A DNA stretch of 64,000 nucleotides from DASSUC01 sp035649895 (lineage in GTDB: Bacteria > Actinomycetota > Actinomycetes > Mycobacteriales > Micromonosporaceae), in contig DASRIS010000043.1 in the NCBI GenBank assembly GCA_035649895.1, positions 1 through 64,000 of the forward strand, in the 5' to 3' direction. A model generated the notes under the pieces. The model searched no databases, had not been told where the DNA came from, and saw only the letters and a list, made by a program, of their open reading frames with translations. This document shows, one piece after another, positions 1-9,160 of the stretch. A program made the position numbers and the translations under genes. The stretch's first letter is position 1. Each line of letters starts with the position of its first letter.

Positions 1-98
1 GTACCGGATCGTGACCTTGGTCAAGTCCGGTGGTGGTTCTCGTCAGCATCAACTTGATCATATTCCTGAGCTGGCGCGGAGTACCAGCGGCCGTCTTG

Positions 99-1160
99 TC
101 AACCCCCGCCCACCTGCGAAAAGGAGGTTGGGACAAGCTCATTGATCCGCGTACGGTACGCGGCCGGTGCACGGCGCAGCAACGCCTGCGTGTCCTCGGC
201 ACTGAGCTCCACCGGCACGGCGTGGGTTGGGGTCCTCGGCCCGGCGCTTTCGTGGTCCACCGGAAGAACGCCGCCGTCGAGCGCATCCGTCCAGTGGTCC
301 AGCTCGTGGTCCAGGTCCCCCTCGGCGACGAGCTGGCCCAGCCGTTGTGCCCAGTCCCGGAACGACGTCGTCTTCGGCCCGAGGTCGACGTACTCACCGC
401 GCGCCACCTGCTGGTAGGCCGTCTCGAGGTCGTCGAGGAGGATCCGCCACGAGACGCCGTCAACCACCAGGTGGTGCGCCACCATGGCGAGCAGCAGCGG
501 CCGGCCGGCACCGAGGTCGAACAGCGCCGCTTTCAGCAGCGGGCCGCGCCCCCAGGTTAAAGCTCGCATGAACCTCGTCGGTGACCTTCTCCACAGCGGC
601 GAGCTGCTCTTGGCTGTCCACTCTTGACCTGGTCATCGGTACGCCCCAGGTACTCCAGCACCCCACCCGGCGACCACCGCACCAGGTCCCCGGTCCGGTA
701 CATCCGGCTGCCGGGCGGGCCGAACGGGTCGGCCACGAACCGCTGCGCGGTCAGCCCCGCCCGGCTCAGGTAGCCTCGGGCCAGCTGCACCCCAGCCAGG
801 TACAGCTCACCAGGCACCCCTACCGGCACCAGCCGCAACCCAGCGTCCAGCACGTAGGTACGGGTGTTCCACACCGGCACCGTCACCAGCCCGTCGTTAC
901 CATCGCCGGTCGCCCAGCAGGTCACGTCCACCGACGCCTCGGTCGGACCGTACAGGTTATGCACCGGCACGCTCATCACCTGCCGGGCCCGTGCGGCCAG
1001 GTCAGCCGGCAAAGCCTCCCCCGAGCAGACCACCCACCGCAGCGACCCGCACCGCGCCGCGGCCGGCTCGGTCAGGAACGCCCGCAGCATCGAGGGCACA
1101 AAATGCACGATGGTGACCTGCTCACGCTGGACCAGCTCGGCCAGGTATCGAGCGGGGTCG
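99..1160 (-). pseudogene. Decayed NRPS gene fragment (A domain joined to C/E-type domain)
   Basis: Reading on the minus strand from about 1160, the frame encodes the middle of an NRPS adenylation domain: HFVPSMLRAF, then YGPTEASVDV (core A5) and YRTGDLVRW (A7), ending in GRTDDQVK (start of A8) near 650. The A domain stops abruptly there and, after a frame change near 560-600, is followed by a condensation/epimerisation-type domain with HHLVVDGVSWRIL (the HHxxxDG motif) and YRTRINEL, which loses homology near 140. No carrier domain, no start and no proper end are present. This is a remnant with internal deletions, not a working synthetase. It shares its strand with the sigma-factor remnant just upstream, and the two are fused near 1150. 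Confidence 0.8.
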
Positions 1161-1454
1161 CCGCCGGGTCGCGCCGGGCCGCACGCTGGGCGTCGGCGAC
1201 CTTGTTCGCGGCGATTCTGTAGGCGAACGCCGCAAACGGCCGACCCTGGTCGCGAAAGCGTGGCAGCGCCCGCAGGATCGCGAGACAGACTTCCTGGGAC
1301 ACGTCGTCAGCCGTGGCGTGGCCACCGCTGATCCAGCCGAGGCGGACCCGGCAGTACCGAACCGCACCGGGCCAGACCGCCGTGAGCAATGTTGCAGTGG
1401 CGTCCGCGTCGCCCTTACCGCGCGCTCGATGAGCTCGGCCTCCGGTACCGTCAT
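1150..1454 (-). pseudogene. Truncated, frameshifted ECF/ShbA-like sigma factor
   Basis: An ATG at 1454 with an upstream GAGGGG opens MTVPEAELIERAVRA, a typical sigma-70 family N-terminus. The homology then continues in another frame as GDADATATLLTAVWPGAVRYCRVRLG, followed by DDVSQEVCLAILRALPRFRDQG and FAYRIAANKVADAQRAARRD, which is the region 2 signature of ShbA/ECF sigma factors. A small deletion near 1420-1430 therefore breaks the frame. Near 1150 the sequence switches directly into NRPS adenylation-domain code, so region 4 (DNA binding) is missing. Both defects argue for a dead gene created by deletion between two once separate genes. Confidence 0.72.
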
Positions 1455-1942
1455 CGTCCCCTCTATCGCCAGTCGTCGGACGGTAACCGCATCTCGGCTG
1501 AGGCGATCCCGGGGCTGATGACGATTGGCAGCATATGTCACGCCGGACCCGTAACCCGGACGGCTCCGGCGCGGTAAAGAGTGCGGGTAGCTGTATTCGG
1601 CGGGCCGCGGCTGGCGGTCCGCTCGCCAAAGTGGTCACCGGCCGCCTGGGCACTGGCTCTGCCGCCGCTGGTCCGACGCGCCGGGCGCGGCTGGACACGA
1701 TGCCGGGCACCACGCCACGGTCGGGCCCGGGCGGGAGCGATTTCGCATATATCGAAGTTTATGAAACAATATCTAGCACCAAGAAGGTCGCTTTGATCGG
1801 TGGATATGTATCACGTCATTGTCATACCAAATTTCCCATCTGGCTGGCCCACACGGTGGCGATCGTGTCGGTGCCGCCGTAGAAAGAGTCTTGACAAGTC
1901 GGTCGGTGCCCTTCGGGCGCCGACGACCACCGGGGGGACAGG
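1455..1942. other. Intergenic region between sigma remnant and the AfsR-type regulator
   Basis: This 488-base gap has no credible gene. Its right half (about 1735-1860) is noticeably richer in A+T than the surroundings (for example TTTCGCATATATCGAAG and GTTTATGAAACAATATC), as expected for promoters of the divergent neighbours. A GGGGGGAC ribosome binding site precedes the GTG at 1943. Confidence 0.5.
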
Positions 1943-4933
1943 GTGGATCTCCGGATTCTGGGACCGCTCGACATCAGCGTGGACAGTCGCAGCGTGCCGT
2001 TACCGGGACGCCGGGTACGGGTGGTCCTCGCGGTACTCGCACTGGACGCGAACCGGGTGGTCTCCATCGACAGGCTGGTCGACGCGGTATGGGACGAGTC
2101 TCCGCCGTCGACCGCCCGGGAGCAGATCCAGATCTGCGTGTCGCGGCTACGCACAGCGTTCACCAGAACCGGTCTGCCCAACATCATTGTGACCCGCTCG
2201 CCGGGCTACCTGCTGACCGTACGCGACGGGGAGCTGGACGCGGACGTGTTCGAGGACGCGGTCGCCCACGCAAAGATGCTCGCCGAGCAGGGACGGCTCG
2301 CCGACGCCGCCACGCAGCTGCGCGCCGCCCTGGGGCTGTGGCGCGGCTGCGCGCTGGAAGGCCTCCCCGGTGCGACCGTCGAGGCACGGGCGCGGCTGCT
2401 CGAGGAGCAGCGGCTCGCCGCCACCGAGGAGCGGATCCGCCTGGACCTGGCGCTCGGACACCACGACGACCTGGCGGGCGAGCTGCTCGCGCTCGTCGCC
2501 GAGCACCCGTTGCGGGAGCGGCTGTCCGAGTACCTGATGCTGGCCCTCCACCGGTCCGGCCGGCAGAGCGAGGCGCTACAGGTGTACCGGTCGGCGCGGG
2601 CCAGGCTCGCGGAGGAGCTGGGCATCGAGCCAGGTACGGAGCTACGGCGCATCGAGCACGCAATCATGCTCGGCAAGGACACTCTGGACATACAGCCGCC
2701 AATCCCGCAGCCCACGGCCGAGCCGGCGGCGACGGCCCAGCCCGGCCAGCTGCCCCCGGACATCGCCGACTTCACCGGGCGGGCGGACGCGGTGGCCCAG
2801 CTCCGTGACGCGCTCAGCGTCGACACCGAGGTGGGCACGGTCCGGGTGGCGCTGGTCACTGGGCCGGGCGGGGTCGGCAAGAGCGCAACCGCCGTACACG
2901 TGGCGCACTGCCTGCGGGGGCAGTTCCCGGACGGCCAGCTCTACGCCGAGCTCAGCGGCAGCGGTGTACGCAGCGCGCACCCCGGCGAGATCCTCGCCCG
3001 CTTCCTGCGCGCCCTCGGCGTTGCGCCGCCGTCAGTTCCGGACGGTGTGGCCGAGCGGGCCGAGCTGTACCGCAGCCACCTGGCGGACCGGCGGGTGCTG
3101 GTGGTGCTCGACGACGTCCGCGACGAGGCGCAGGTGGCTCCCCTGCTGCCGGGCGGCGCCAGCTGCCGGGTGCTGCTGACCAGCCGCTCCCGGCTGTCCG
3201 GGCTGCCCGGGCTGCACACGGTCGAGCTCGGCGTGCTGGCCCAGCCGAACGCGGTACGGCTGCTCGCCCGGATCGCCGGCGGGGCACGGGTGACCGCGGA
3301 GCCCGAGGCCGCCCGCCGGATCGCGCGGCTGTGCGACGGGCTTCCGCTGGCGGTGCGGATAGCCGGAGCCCGCCTGGCGGCTCGTCCACACTGGAGGCTC
3401 GAGCGCCTGGCGGACCGGCTGGCCAACGCCGCCTGCCGGCTGGACGAGCTGGAGCACGGCGGGCTCGGCGTACGCGCCAACCTGCAGCCGACCTACTCCC
3501 GGCTGTCCGGGGTGGAGCGCCTGGTGCTACGGCGGCTGTCCCTTGTGGATGCCGATGAGTTCACCGGCTGGGCCGGTGCGGCGCTCGCCGGGACCGACGT
3601 CGTGGCCGCGGAGGACGTCCTCGACCGGCTGGCCGACGCCCAGGTCGTCGAGCCGGTCCCGGAGCCGGTCGGCGACGGTGCCCGCTTCCGGCTACCGGAG
3701 CTGGTCCGGGTGTTCGCCAGCGAGCGTGCCGCCGCCGAGGAGCCGCCGGAGCGCGCGGACCTGGCCCGGCGCCGATACTTCGAGACGCTGCTCGCGCTGG
3801 CGCGGCTGGCACACCGGCGGACGTACGGCGGCGACTTCACCCTGCTGCACAGCCCGGTGCCGGTGCCGGCCCTGGCTCCGTCGCTTGTGGACAGCCTGGC
3901 GGCCGACCCGGTCGGGTGGCTGGACGGGCAACGGGCGACCCTCATGGCCGCCATACGCCAGACCGCCCGGCTCGGCTGGGACGAGCTGTGCTGGGGCCTC
4001 GCGATGGCCTCCGTCACGCTGTTCGAGGCGCGCTGCCACTTCGATGACTGGCGCGAGTCGGCTGCGCTGGCCCTGGGCTGCACGCGGGCCGCCGGGAACA
4101 CGCGAGGTGAGGCGGCGATGCGGTACTCCACCGGTTCGCTGCTGCTCGTCGAGCGTCGCGCCGCAGACGCGTACCAGGAGCTGACCGTGGCGGCCGACGC
4201 GTTCGAGCGGTGCGGCGACGCGCACGGACAGGCGCTCGTGCTGCGCAACCTGGCCCACCTGGACCGCCTGGCCGGCGACGACGCCCGCGCCCTGTCCCGG
4301 TACGACCAGGCGCTGGCGGGCGTCCGCGACGCGGGCGACCTCGTCGGCCAGGCGCACGTGCTGAGCAACCTCGCAGCGCTGTACCTGGACGCCGACGACC
4401 CGAAGACCGCCCGGGACCTGTTGCGCGAGGCGTTGCCGCTATGCCGGGGCGCGGGCAGCCGCCGGGTCGAGGCGCAGGTGCTCCACCGGCTCGGCGAGGT
4501 CGACCTGCACGAGGGCGACCCGGTCCGGGCCGCGGACGCGTTCAGCTGGGTGCTGCGGCTGGTCCGTCACGAGCGCGACCAGATCGGCGAGGCGTACGCC
4601 CTGCTCGGGCTCGGGCGGGCCCGCGCCGCCGAGGGGCACCACAGCCAGGCGGCCACCTGCCTGTCGGAGTCGCTGAGCCTCGCGCGAGCGCTGGGCGAGC
4701 GGTTGGTGGAAGGCCGTGCGCTGTACTCGCTCGGCGAGCTGGACCTCAGCCGGCGCCGGACGGACCTCGCGGTACGGCGGCTGACCCGGGCCGCGGAGAT
4801 CTTCGCCGAGGTGTCCGCGGCACGGTGGCGTGCGTCGGCGTTGTCGTTGCTGGCCACCGCGTCGCCCGGGCCGGCCGGGCGTGCCGTCGGGGCGGGTGGC
4901 ACCGTCAGGCCGCTGCGGTCCGCCGGCCCGTGA
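1943..4933 (+). CDS. AfsR/SARP-type regulator (BTAD, NB-ARC, TPR)
   Basis: A 996-residue transcription activator of the large SARP/AfsR class. Residues 1-95 form the OmpR-like winged helix (starting MDLRILGPLDIS). Residues 96-245 form the bacterial transcriptional activation domain (BTAD). A proline-rich link leads to an NB-ARC ATPase with Walker A GPGGVGKS at 307-314 and a Walker B-like VLVVLDDV near 380. The C-terminal 350 residues contain TPR-like helical repeats. Start: GTG with a strong GGGGGGA at good spacing. Such proteins usually switch on a neighbouring biosynthetic cluster. Here the gene points toward the minus-strand operon 4905-18311 and overlaps its last gene tail to tail by 29 bases. 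Target promoters are not known; the link to the adjacent clusters is inference. Confidence 0.92.
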   Translation: MDLRILGPLDISVDSRSVPLPGRRVRVVLAVLALDANRVVSIDRLVDAVWDESPPSTAREQIQICVSRLRTAFTRTGLPNIIVTRSPGYLLTVRDGELDADVFEDAVAHAKMLAEQGRLADAATQLRAALGLWRGCALEGLPGATVEARARLLEEQRLAATEERIRLDLALGHHDDLAGELLALVAEHPLRERLSEYLMLALHRSGRQSEALQVYRSARARLAEELGIEPGTELRRIEHAIMLGKDTLDIQPPIPQPTAEPAATAQPGQLPPDIADFTGRADAVAQLRDALSVDTEVGTVRVALVTGPGGVGKSATAVHVAHCLRGQFPDGQLYAELSGSGVRSAHPGEILARFLRALGVAPPSVPDGVAERAELYRSHLADRRVLVVLDDVRDEAQVAPLLPGGASCRVLLTSRSRLSGLPGLHTVELGVLAQPNAVRLLARIAGGARVTAEPEAARRIARLCDGLPLAVRIAGARLAARPHWRLERLADRLANAACRLDELEHGGLGVRANLQPTYSRLSGVERLVLRRLSLVDADEFTGWAGAALAGTDVVAAEDVLDRLADAQVVEPVPEPVGDGARFRLPELVRVFASERAAAEEPPERADLARRRYFETLLALARLAHRRTYGGDFTLLHSPVPVPALAPSLVDSLAADPVGWLDGQRATLMAAIRQTARLGWDELCWGLAMASVTLFEARCHFDDWRESAALALGCTRAAGNTRGEAAMRYSTGSLLLVERRAADAYQELTVAADAFERCGDAHGQALVLRNLAHLDRLAGDDARALSRYDQALAGVRDAGDLVGQAHVLSNLAALYLDADDPKTARDLLREALPLCRGAGSRRVEAQVLHRLGEVDLHEGDPVRAADAFSWVLRLVRHERDQIGEAYALLGLGRARAAEGHHSQAATCLSESLSLARALGERLVEGRALYSLGELDLSRRRTDLAVRRLTRAAEIFAEVSAARWRASALSLLATASPGPAGRAVGAGGTVRPLRSAGP

Positions 4934-6098
4934 CCGGTGAAGCGGCTTCCGGCCACCGCATCTGGGCGACGCACAAGGACACGAGCAGGGCTGAGACCGC
5001 AACGGCGCCCATGCCCCACACCAGGCTGCTCGAGCTCGCGATGAGCCCGATGACCGGTGGGCCGGCCAGCAGGCCGGTCGTTCCCGTGGCGGCGACCAGG
5101 GTCAGCGCGTTCGAGCCGACCCTCGCCGCGGCGACGTAGATGCACGGTGTCACGGCCGCCATGCCCAGCCCGACACAGGCGAACCCCACGAGCGCCGGCG
5201 CCACCCCGCCGAGCGCAAGGGCGAGTGCCAGTCCCACACCGGCCACCGTGGCACCGGCGACGACGACGGTCTGGTCACCCCAACGGGCCCGCCACTGGTC
5301 GGCGAGCAGGCGGGCAAGCACCATCATGGCCGAGAAGACCGCGATGCCCAGGGGCGTCACCTGTGCGGCGGCATGGGCGACGTCCTTGAGGTAGAGCGCC
5401 GACCAGTCGGTCATGGCGGCCTCGGTCACGGTGCCGAACACCATCGCCAGGCTCAGCCATACGGTCACCCGGGCCGGCAGGGACCACCCGCGGCGGACCC
5501 GGTCCCGGTGGGCCTCGGGCGCCGGTGCCGCCGCATCGGCCAGCAGCGCCGGCCAGGCGGATCCGGCCAGCAGCAGCAGGACACCGGCGGCTACCGCGAA
5601 GTGCACCCATAGCGCCTGGCTCAGGATGCTCACGCCGGACGCGACCAGGGCTGCGCACAGGGTCCCACCGCTGAAGACCGCGTGCAGCTTCGCCATGGTC
5701 ATCCTCTGGTACCTCGCCTCGAGCGCGGCACCCTGGGCGTTCATGGCGACGTTCAGGCAGGCCACGGCGACACCGTCAGCGAACAGGACCACGAGAGCCG
5801 CCGGGTAGCTCGGCACGACGGACAGCGCCAGCAGGACCACGACAAGGCCGAGAGCGGACAGTCCCGCCAGGCGCCTCGAGCCCAGCTGCCGCATCAGCCG
5901 CGCCACGAGCGGGAACGAGACCGCCGCGCCCACCCCGCAGGCCAGCAGCAGGACACCCACCTCCGCCGGGGTCACGTCCAGCCGTGCCTTGACCGCGGGG
6001 ATCCGCGCCGCCCATGTCCCGTACTGCAGCCCGAGAAAGCAGAACAACGCGGCGACCGCCAGCCGCGACCGGCGGAAGTCATGGTGAGCACGGGACAT
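4905..6098 (-). CDS. MFS transporter
   Basis: A 397-residue integral membrane protein with about 12 hydrophobic segments. It begins MSRAHHDFRRSRLAVAALF and continues into the amphipathic MFS signature GTWAARIPAVKARLD after the first membrane helix, resembling the YbjJ-like sugar/drug exporter group. The ATG at 6098 was chosen because the upstream in-frame sequence belongs to the preceding acetyltransferase gene. The two genes overlap by 20 bases, so they are co-transcribed. As the last gene of a biosynthetic operon it probably exports the product or gives self-resistance. The substrate is unknown. Its 3' end overlaps the convergent regulator gene by 29 bases. Confidence 0.88.
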   Translation of the reverse strand: MSRAHHDFRRSRLAVAALFCFLGLQYGTWAARIPAVKARLDVTPAEVGVLLLACGVGAAVSFPLVARLMRQLGSRRLAGLSALGLVVVLLALSVVPSYPAALVVLFADGVAVACLNVAMNAQGAALEARYQRMTMAKLHAVFSGGTLCAALVASGVSILSQALWVHFAVAAGVLLLLAGSAWPALLADAAAPAPEAHRDRVRRGWSLPARVTVWLSLAMVFGTVTEAAMTDWSALYLKDVAHAAAQVTPLGIAVFSAMMVLARLLADQWRARWGDQTVVVAGATVAGVGLALALALGGVAPALVGFACVGLGMAAVTPCIYVAAARVGSNALTLVAATGTTGLLAGPPVIGLIASSSSLVWGMGAVAVSALLVSLCVAQMRWPEAASPVTGRRTAAA

Positions 6099-6609
6099 GC
6101 GGGTCAGCCTCCCTGCCGTTCGAGATAGCTCTGGACATGTACACCGCGCCCGCGCCGTAGCCGCTCGGCAGCGCCACCTCGGGATGGGAGTGGTAGCCCT
6201 GAGCCGACCAGAAGGGGTCGCTGCCGCCGACGGCGACCAGCGAGATCCGCTCGTACGCCAGTGCCGCGGCCGCCCCGGTGAGCTGGCGCAGCAGGCGCTT
6301 TGCCAGGCCGCTCCCGCGGAAGCCGGCGGCGATGACGAGGTCGTGCAGGTGCAGGTTGGACGAGACGAAGGCGCACTGCTCCGCTCGCCCCAGGGCGGGG
6401 TAGCAGAACCTGGGGTACGGCAGTGCCAGCAGGTAGCCAGCGACCCGTCCACCGGCTTCGACCACAAAGGACGTCGCCGGTGCGGCGCGGGCTCTGGACT
6501 CCAGCACAGCCCGCTCCTCGGACAGGCCGGTGTCGGCGTACGTGGCGGCCTCGATCCAGACGATGCTGTCCCAGTCGCGGTCACAGATCGGGCGTACCTG
6601 GTACGTCAT
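6079..6609 (-). CDS. GNAT-family N-acetyltransferase
   Basis: A 176-residue GCN5-type acetyltransferase. The acetyl-CoA pyrophosphate-binding segment is visible as VIAAGFRGSGLAKRLLRQL (R/QxxGxG/A form), preceded by the beta-4 strand LHLHDL. The C-terminus has DPFWSAQGYHS, the usual F(Y)xxxG(F/Y) end of GNAT proteins. The ATG at 6609 overlaps the stop of the decarboxylase-like gene in an ATGA arrangement, so the two are translationally coupled. It likely N-acetylates an amine, plausibly the amine generated by the adjacent decarboxylase or aminotransferase; this is inference from position. Confidence 0.85.
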   Translation of the reverse strand: MTYQVRPICDRDWDSIVWIEAATYADTGLSEERAVLESRARAAPATSFVVEAGGRVAGYLLALPYPRFCYPALGRAEQCAFVSSNLHLHDLVIAAGFRGSGLAKRLLRQLTGAAAALAYERISLVAVGGSDPFWSAQGYHSHPEVALPSGYGAGAVYMSRAISNGREADPHVPCSP

Positions 6610-7856
6610 ACCTGTCCAAGCCTCTCCCCCGGCCGTGCCTGGCGGCCCAGCGCGGTCACCAGCCCCGTCCGGCAGAGCGGCCGGGCGGGAGCACCCCCAA
6701 CGGTCGTGTACGGCAGCGGGGCGAACCCGTTGAACCCCAGCGTGGAGTAGCTGGTGGCGTACGCACCGCAGGAGAGGACCCACACCGGGTCGCCGGACGC
6801 GACCGCCTTCGGTACGAGCATGCGGCCGTCCCCGCGGCTGAACGCGTCATCGCTGTCGCAGGTTGGCCCCGCGATGACGGCCGGGACGCGCTCCCCGCCG
6901 CGGTGGGAGGGGAACACGAGCGGGTACTGCAACAGGTCCATCTCGTACAACCCGTTGAACTTTCCACAGCTCAGGTAGAGCCAGTGCTGGCGTTCGCCGG
7001 TCCGCAGCTGCCGTGCCGACAGCCGGGACACGTGTGCCCTGATCGCGCCGTGGTCGGCGACCAGATAGCGCCCCGGCTCCAGGACGAGGTCCAGCCGTGT
7101 CCGGGACGCCTGCCTGAGCCGCTGCATGCCGGCTCGGATCGCATCGAAGATGTCATGCGTCGGCGGCCGCAGTGGCCTGCCGTGCCGGTCGAGATAGCCG
7201 AGGGCGGGCAGGCCGCCGCCGAGGTTGACATGGTCGATGCGGATACCGCGCCGGTCCAGCGCGGTGACGGCCTCGGCCAGGTCCTCGACAGCGCTCTTCC
7301 AGCCCACGGCCGTCATCTGCTGCGAACCGACGTGTACGGACAGCCCCGCCGGTGCCAGACCCAGGTCCCTGGCCGCCGACATCACCCGCACCGCGTCGGT
7401 GACGGAGCAGCCGCACTTGCCGCGAAGGCCCCACAGTGCCCCGTCGCCGGTGGTGGCGAGCCGGCAGAACACCCGCGAGCCGGGCGCGTGGACCGCGACC
7501 GCCGCCACGTCCTCCAGGCTGTCGGTGACGAAGTCCCGGACACCGAGGCGGTACCCGTCGGCGATGTTGCGGTCCGACTTGACGGTGTTGCCGTAGTGGA
7601 TCCTGCTGACCGGCACCCCGGTACGCAGCGCCTGCGCGACCTCGCTGGGGCTCGCCGCGTCGAAGCCGGCGCCCTTGCCCGCCAGCGACGCCAGCACCTC
7701 GTCAACGGGGCACGCCTTCATGGCGAACCGGATGGACACACCGGGCAGCTCGCGGACCAGGCAGTCGTAGCGGTCCTCGATCCCGGCCAGGTCGTAGACG
7801 ATCTGGTCCGCCGAAGCGGCGGCCAGCGCCGACCTCAGTCGGGTGCTCAGGAACAT
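6606..7856 (-). CDS. Type III PLP-dependent decarboxylase (ornithine-decarboxylase-like)
   Basis: A 416-residue fold-type III PLP enzyme of the ornithine/diaminopimelate decarboxylase family. The signature residues are present: PLP-binding Lys47 in FAMKACP, HVGSQ near 175, the phosphate-binding GGGLP near 213, EPGRY near 260, and the ODC-type cysteine Cys333 in GPTCDSDD. That cysteine comes from the partner subunit in the ODC dimer and points to basic amino-acid decarboxylation rather than diaminopimelate. Start: ATG at 7856 (MFLSTRLRSAL), overlapping the upstream stop by 10 bases; a longer start at 7907 is possible. Predicted to make an amine for the cluster product; the true substrate is unknown. 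Confidence 0.87.
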   Translation of the reverse strand: MFLSTRLRSALAAASADQIVYDLAGIEDRYDCLVRELPGVSIRFAMKACPVDEVLASLAGKGAGFDAASPSEVAQALRTGVPVSRIHYGNTVKSDRNIADGYRLGVRDFVTDSLEDVAAVAVHAPGSRVFCRLATTGDGALWGLRGKCGCSVTDAVRVMSAARDLGLAPAGLSVHVGSQQMTAVGWKSAVEDLAEAVTALDRRGIRIDHVNLGGGLPALGYLDRHGRPLRPPTHDIFDAIRAGMQRLRQASRTRLDLVLEPGRYLVADHGAIRAHVSRLSARQLRTGERQHWLYLSCGKFNGLYEMDLLQYPLVFPSHRGGERVPAVIAGPTCDSDDAFSRGDGRMLVPKAVASGDPVWVLSCGAYATSYSTLGFNGFAPLPYTTVGGAPARPLCRTGLVTALGRQARPGERLGQV

Positions 7857-9160
7857 GACGGGCGGTCGATGCTCGTGGCCCGGCTCGCCGACACCAGCGG
7901 CTGCCACGCCTCGATGAGGAGGGCGAACTCCTCGATGTCCCGTTGCGCCTCCTGGAGCAGCGACTGCCCGCGGGCCGCCAGGGCGTCGGCGAGACCGGTG
8001 TACCTGCCACCCAGGCGCCGGTAGGCGTGCTCGAGGTGGTGCAGCCGCGCGACGTTCTCCTCCTTGCCCAGCCAGGTGCTCTCCCGGACGAAGTCGACGA
8101 TCTTCGCTGGGCAGACGCGGTGCTCCCCGTTGAGCAGCGACCCGCCGGCCGCCTCCATCTTCCGGTAGATGAAGTGGAGGTAGAGCATGGAGAGGAAGAA
8201 CTTCGTCAGCCGCAGGTGGTACGCGGCGAACCCGGGACCGGTCTTCCGCTCATCGGTATGGAAGTTCACAATGTTGCGGTTGTGCAGCACACCGGGCAGC
8301 CCGGACTTGTGGACCACGTGGATGAGGAAGTAGTCGCTGCCGATGGTGTTGGTGGCCGGTAGCAGCGGGATGTCCTCGTGCACCTGGAAGAGCCCGATGT
8401 TGCACATGTCGACGCGCATCGGGTCGACGATGGCGAGCGTCGAGTGGTCGCCGGTGAACACCTCCGTGCCCGCCCCCGCGAAGGACTCCTCAACCAGCGC
8501 TGCCTTCTCCTCGTCCGAGGCGTCGCCGGGCGCCCACAGGCTCACCACGTCGTGGTAGACGGCGCGGTCGCGTTCCCTGATGTCGGCGATGTCCACGGAC
8601 AGCTCGCCGACGAAGGAGCCGCCCACCAGCACCACCGGCTTGCCCGCGTGCGCCGGGTCCAGTGCGTTCTGCGAGACACCACCCACCGCGTCGGCCGCCC
8701 GTTTGCCGAGTGCGGCGAGCTCGTGGTGGATCGGGAACACCTTCGCGCCGTGGTGGACCTGGTAGCGGCTGTCCGAGTCCCTGCGGTGCACGGACCGGCA
8801 CCCGAGTGCGCTGGCGATGAGGAACGCGCGGTTGGTGCAGGCGCCGTAGGAGACCCCGGCGGGCAGCATGAGATCGGCGATGAGCTGGGGCTTGGCAACG
8901 TCTGCGCGGTCGACCACCCGGTCCAGGAAGCGCCGCTGCGCCGCCTCGTCGAGATGCAGCGTGACCACGTTCGGGGTCCTCGGCTCCCGGGCGATCGCGG
9001 CGGCGTGCGCCGCGTACGCGCGCCTGTCCGAGGAGTCGAGGACCAGCAGGTACACCTCGACGCCGAAGCGCTCGGCCGCGTACCGCACCTCCTCGCCGAT
9101 GGCCGAGATCATGGCGGGGCACGCCCGGTTCGTGGGCAGGGTCAGGCAGATCCGGTCCAT
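7847..9160 (-). CDS. DUF6271-like protein, possible GT-A glycosyltransferase fold
   Basis: A 437-residue protein that I recall as resembling the actinobacterial family DUF6271; no biochemical function is known to me. The N-terminus (MDRICLTLPTNRACPAMI, then VEVYLLVLDSS) has the alternating beta-alpha look of a nucleotide-sugar-binding Rossmann-like fold. VHRRDSDSRYQ near 125 contains a DxD-like motif, as in GT-A glycosyltransferases. The C-terminal 150 residues are helical. It is soluble and overlaps both neighbours (19 bases with the dioxygenase, 10 with the decarboxylase), so it acts in the same pathway. A glycosyltransferase-like role is inference only. Confidence 0.6.
   Translation of the reverse strand: MDRICLTLPTNRACPAMISAIGEEVRYAAERFGVEVYLLVLDSSDRRAYAAHAAAIAREPRTPNVVTLHLDEAAQRRFLDRVVDRADVAKPQLIADLMLPAGVSYGACTNRAFLIASALGCRSVHRRDSDSRYQVHHGAKVFPIHHELAALGKRAADAVGGVSQNALDPAHAGKPVVLVGGSFVGELSVDIADIRERDRAVYHDVVSLWAPGDASDEEKAALVEESFAGAGTEVFTGDHSTLAIVDPMRVDMCNIGLFQVHEDIPLLPATNTIGSDYFLIHVVHKSGLPGVLHNRNIVNFHTDERKTGPGFAAYHLRLTKFFLSMLYLHFIYRKMEAAGGSLLNGEHRVCPAKIVDFVRESTWLGKEENVARLHHLEHAYRRLGGRYTGLADALAARGQSLLQEAQRDIEEFALLIEAWQPLVSASRATSIDRPSCS

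Noticed and set aside
99..1160. A functional NRPS gene
   Set aside because: A and C/E pieces are joined at broken core motifs, the frame changes, and there is no carrier domain, start or end.
4210..5139. Arg/Pro/Gly-rich plus-strand frame over the TPR part of the AfsR-type regulator
   Set aside because: It is a shadow frame with low-complexity composition and no start signal.
6423..8024. Long plus-strand open frame opposite the decarboxylase and DUF6271-like genes
   Set aside because: It mirrors the third-position GC bias of the minus-strand genes; the opposite strand has complete motifs and ribosome sites.
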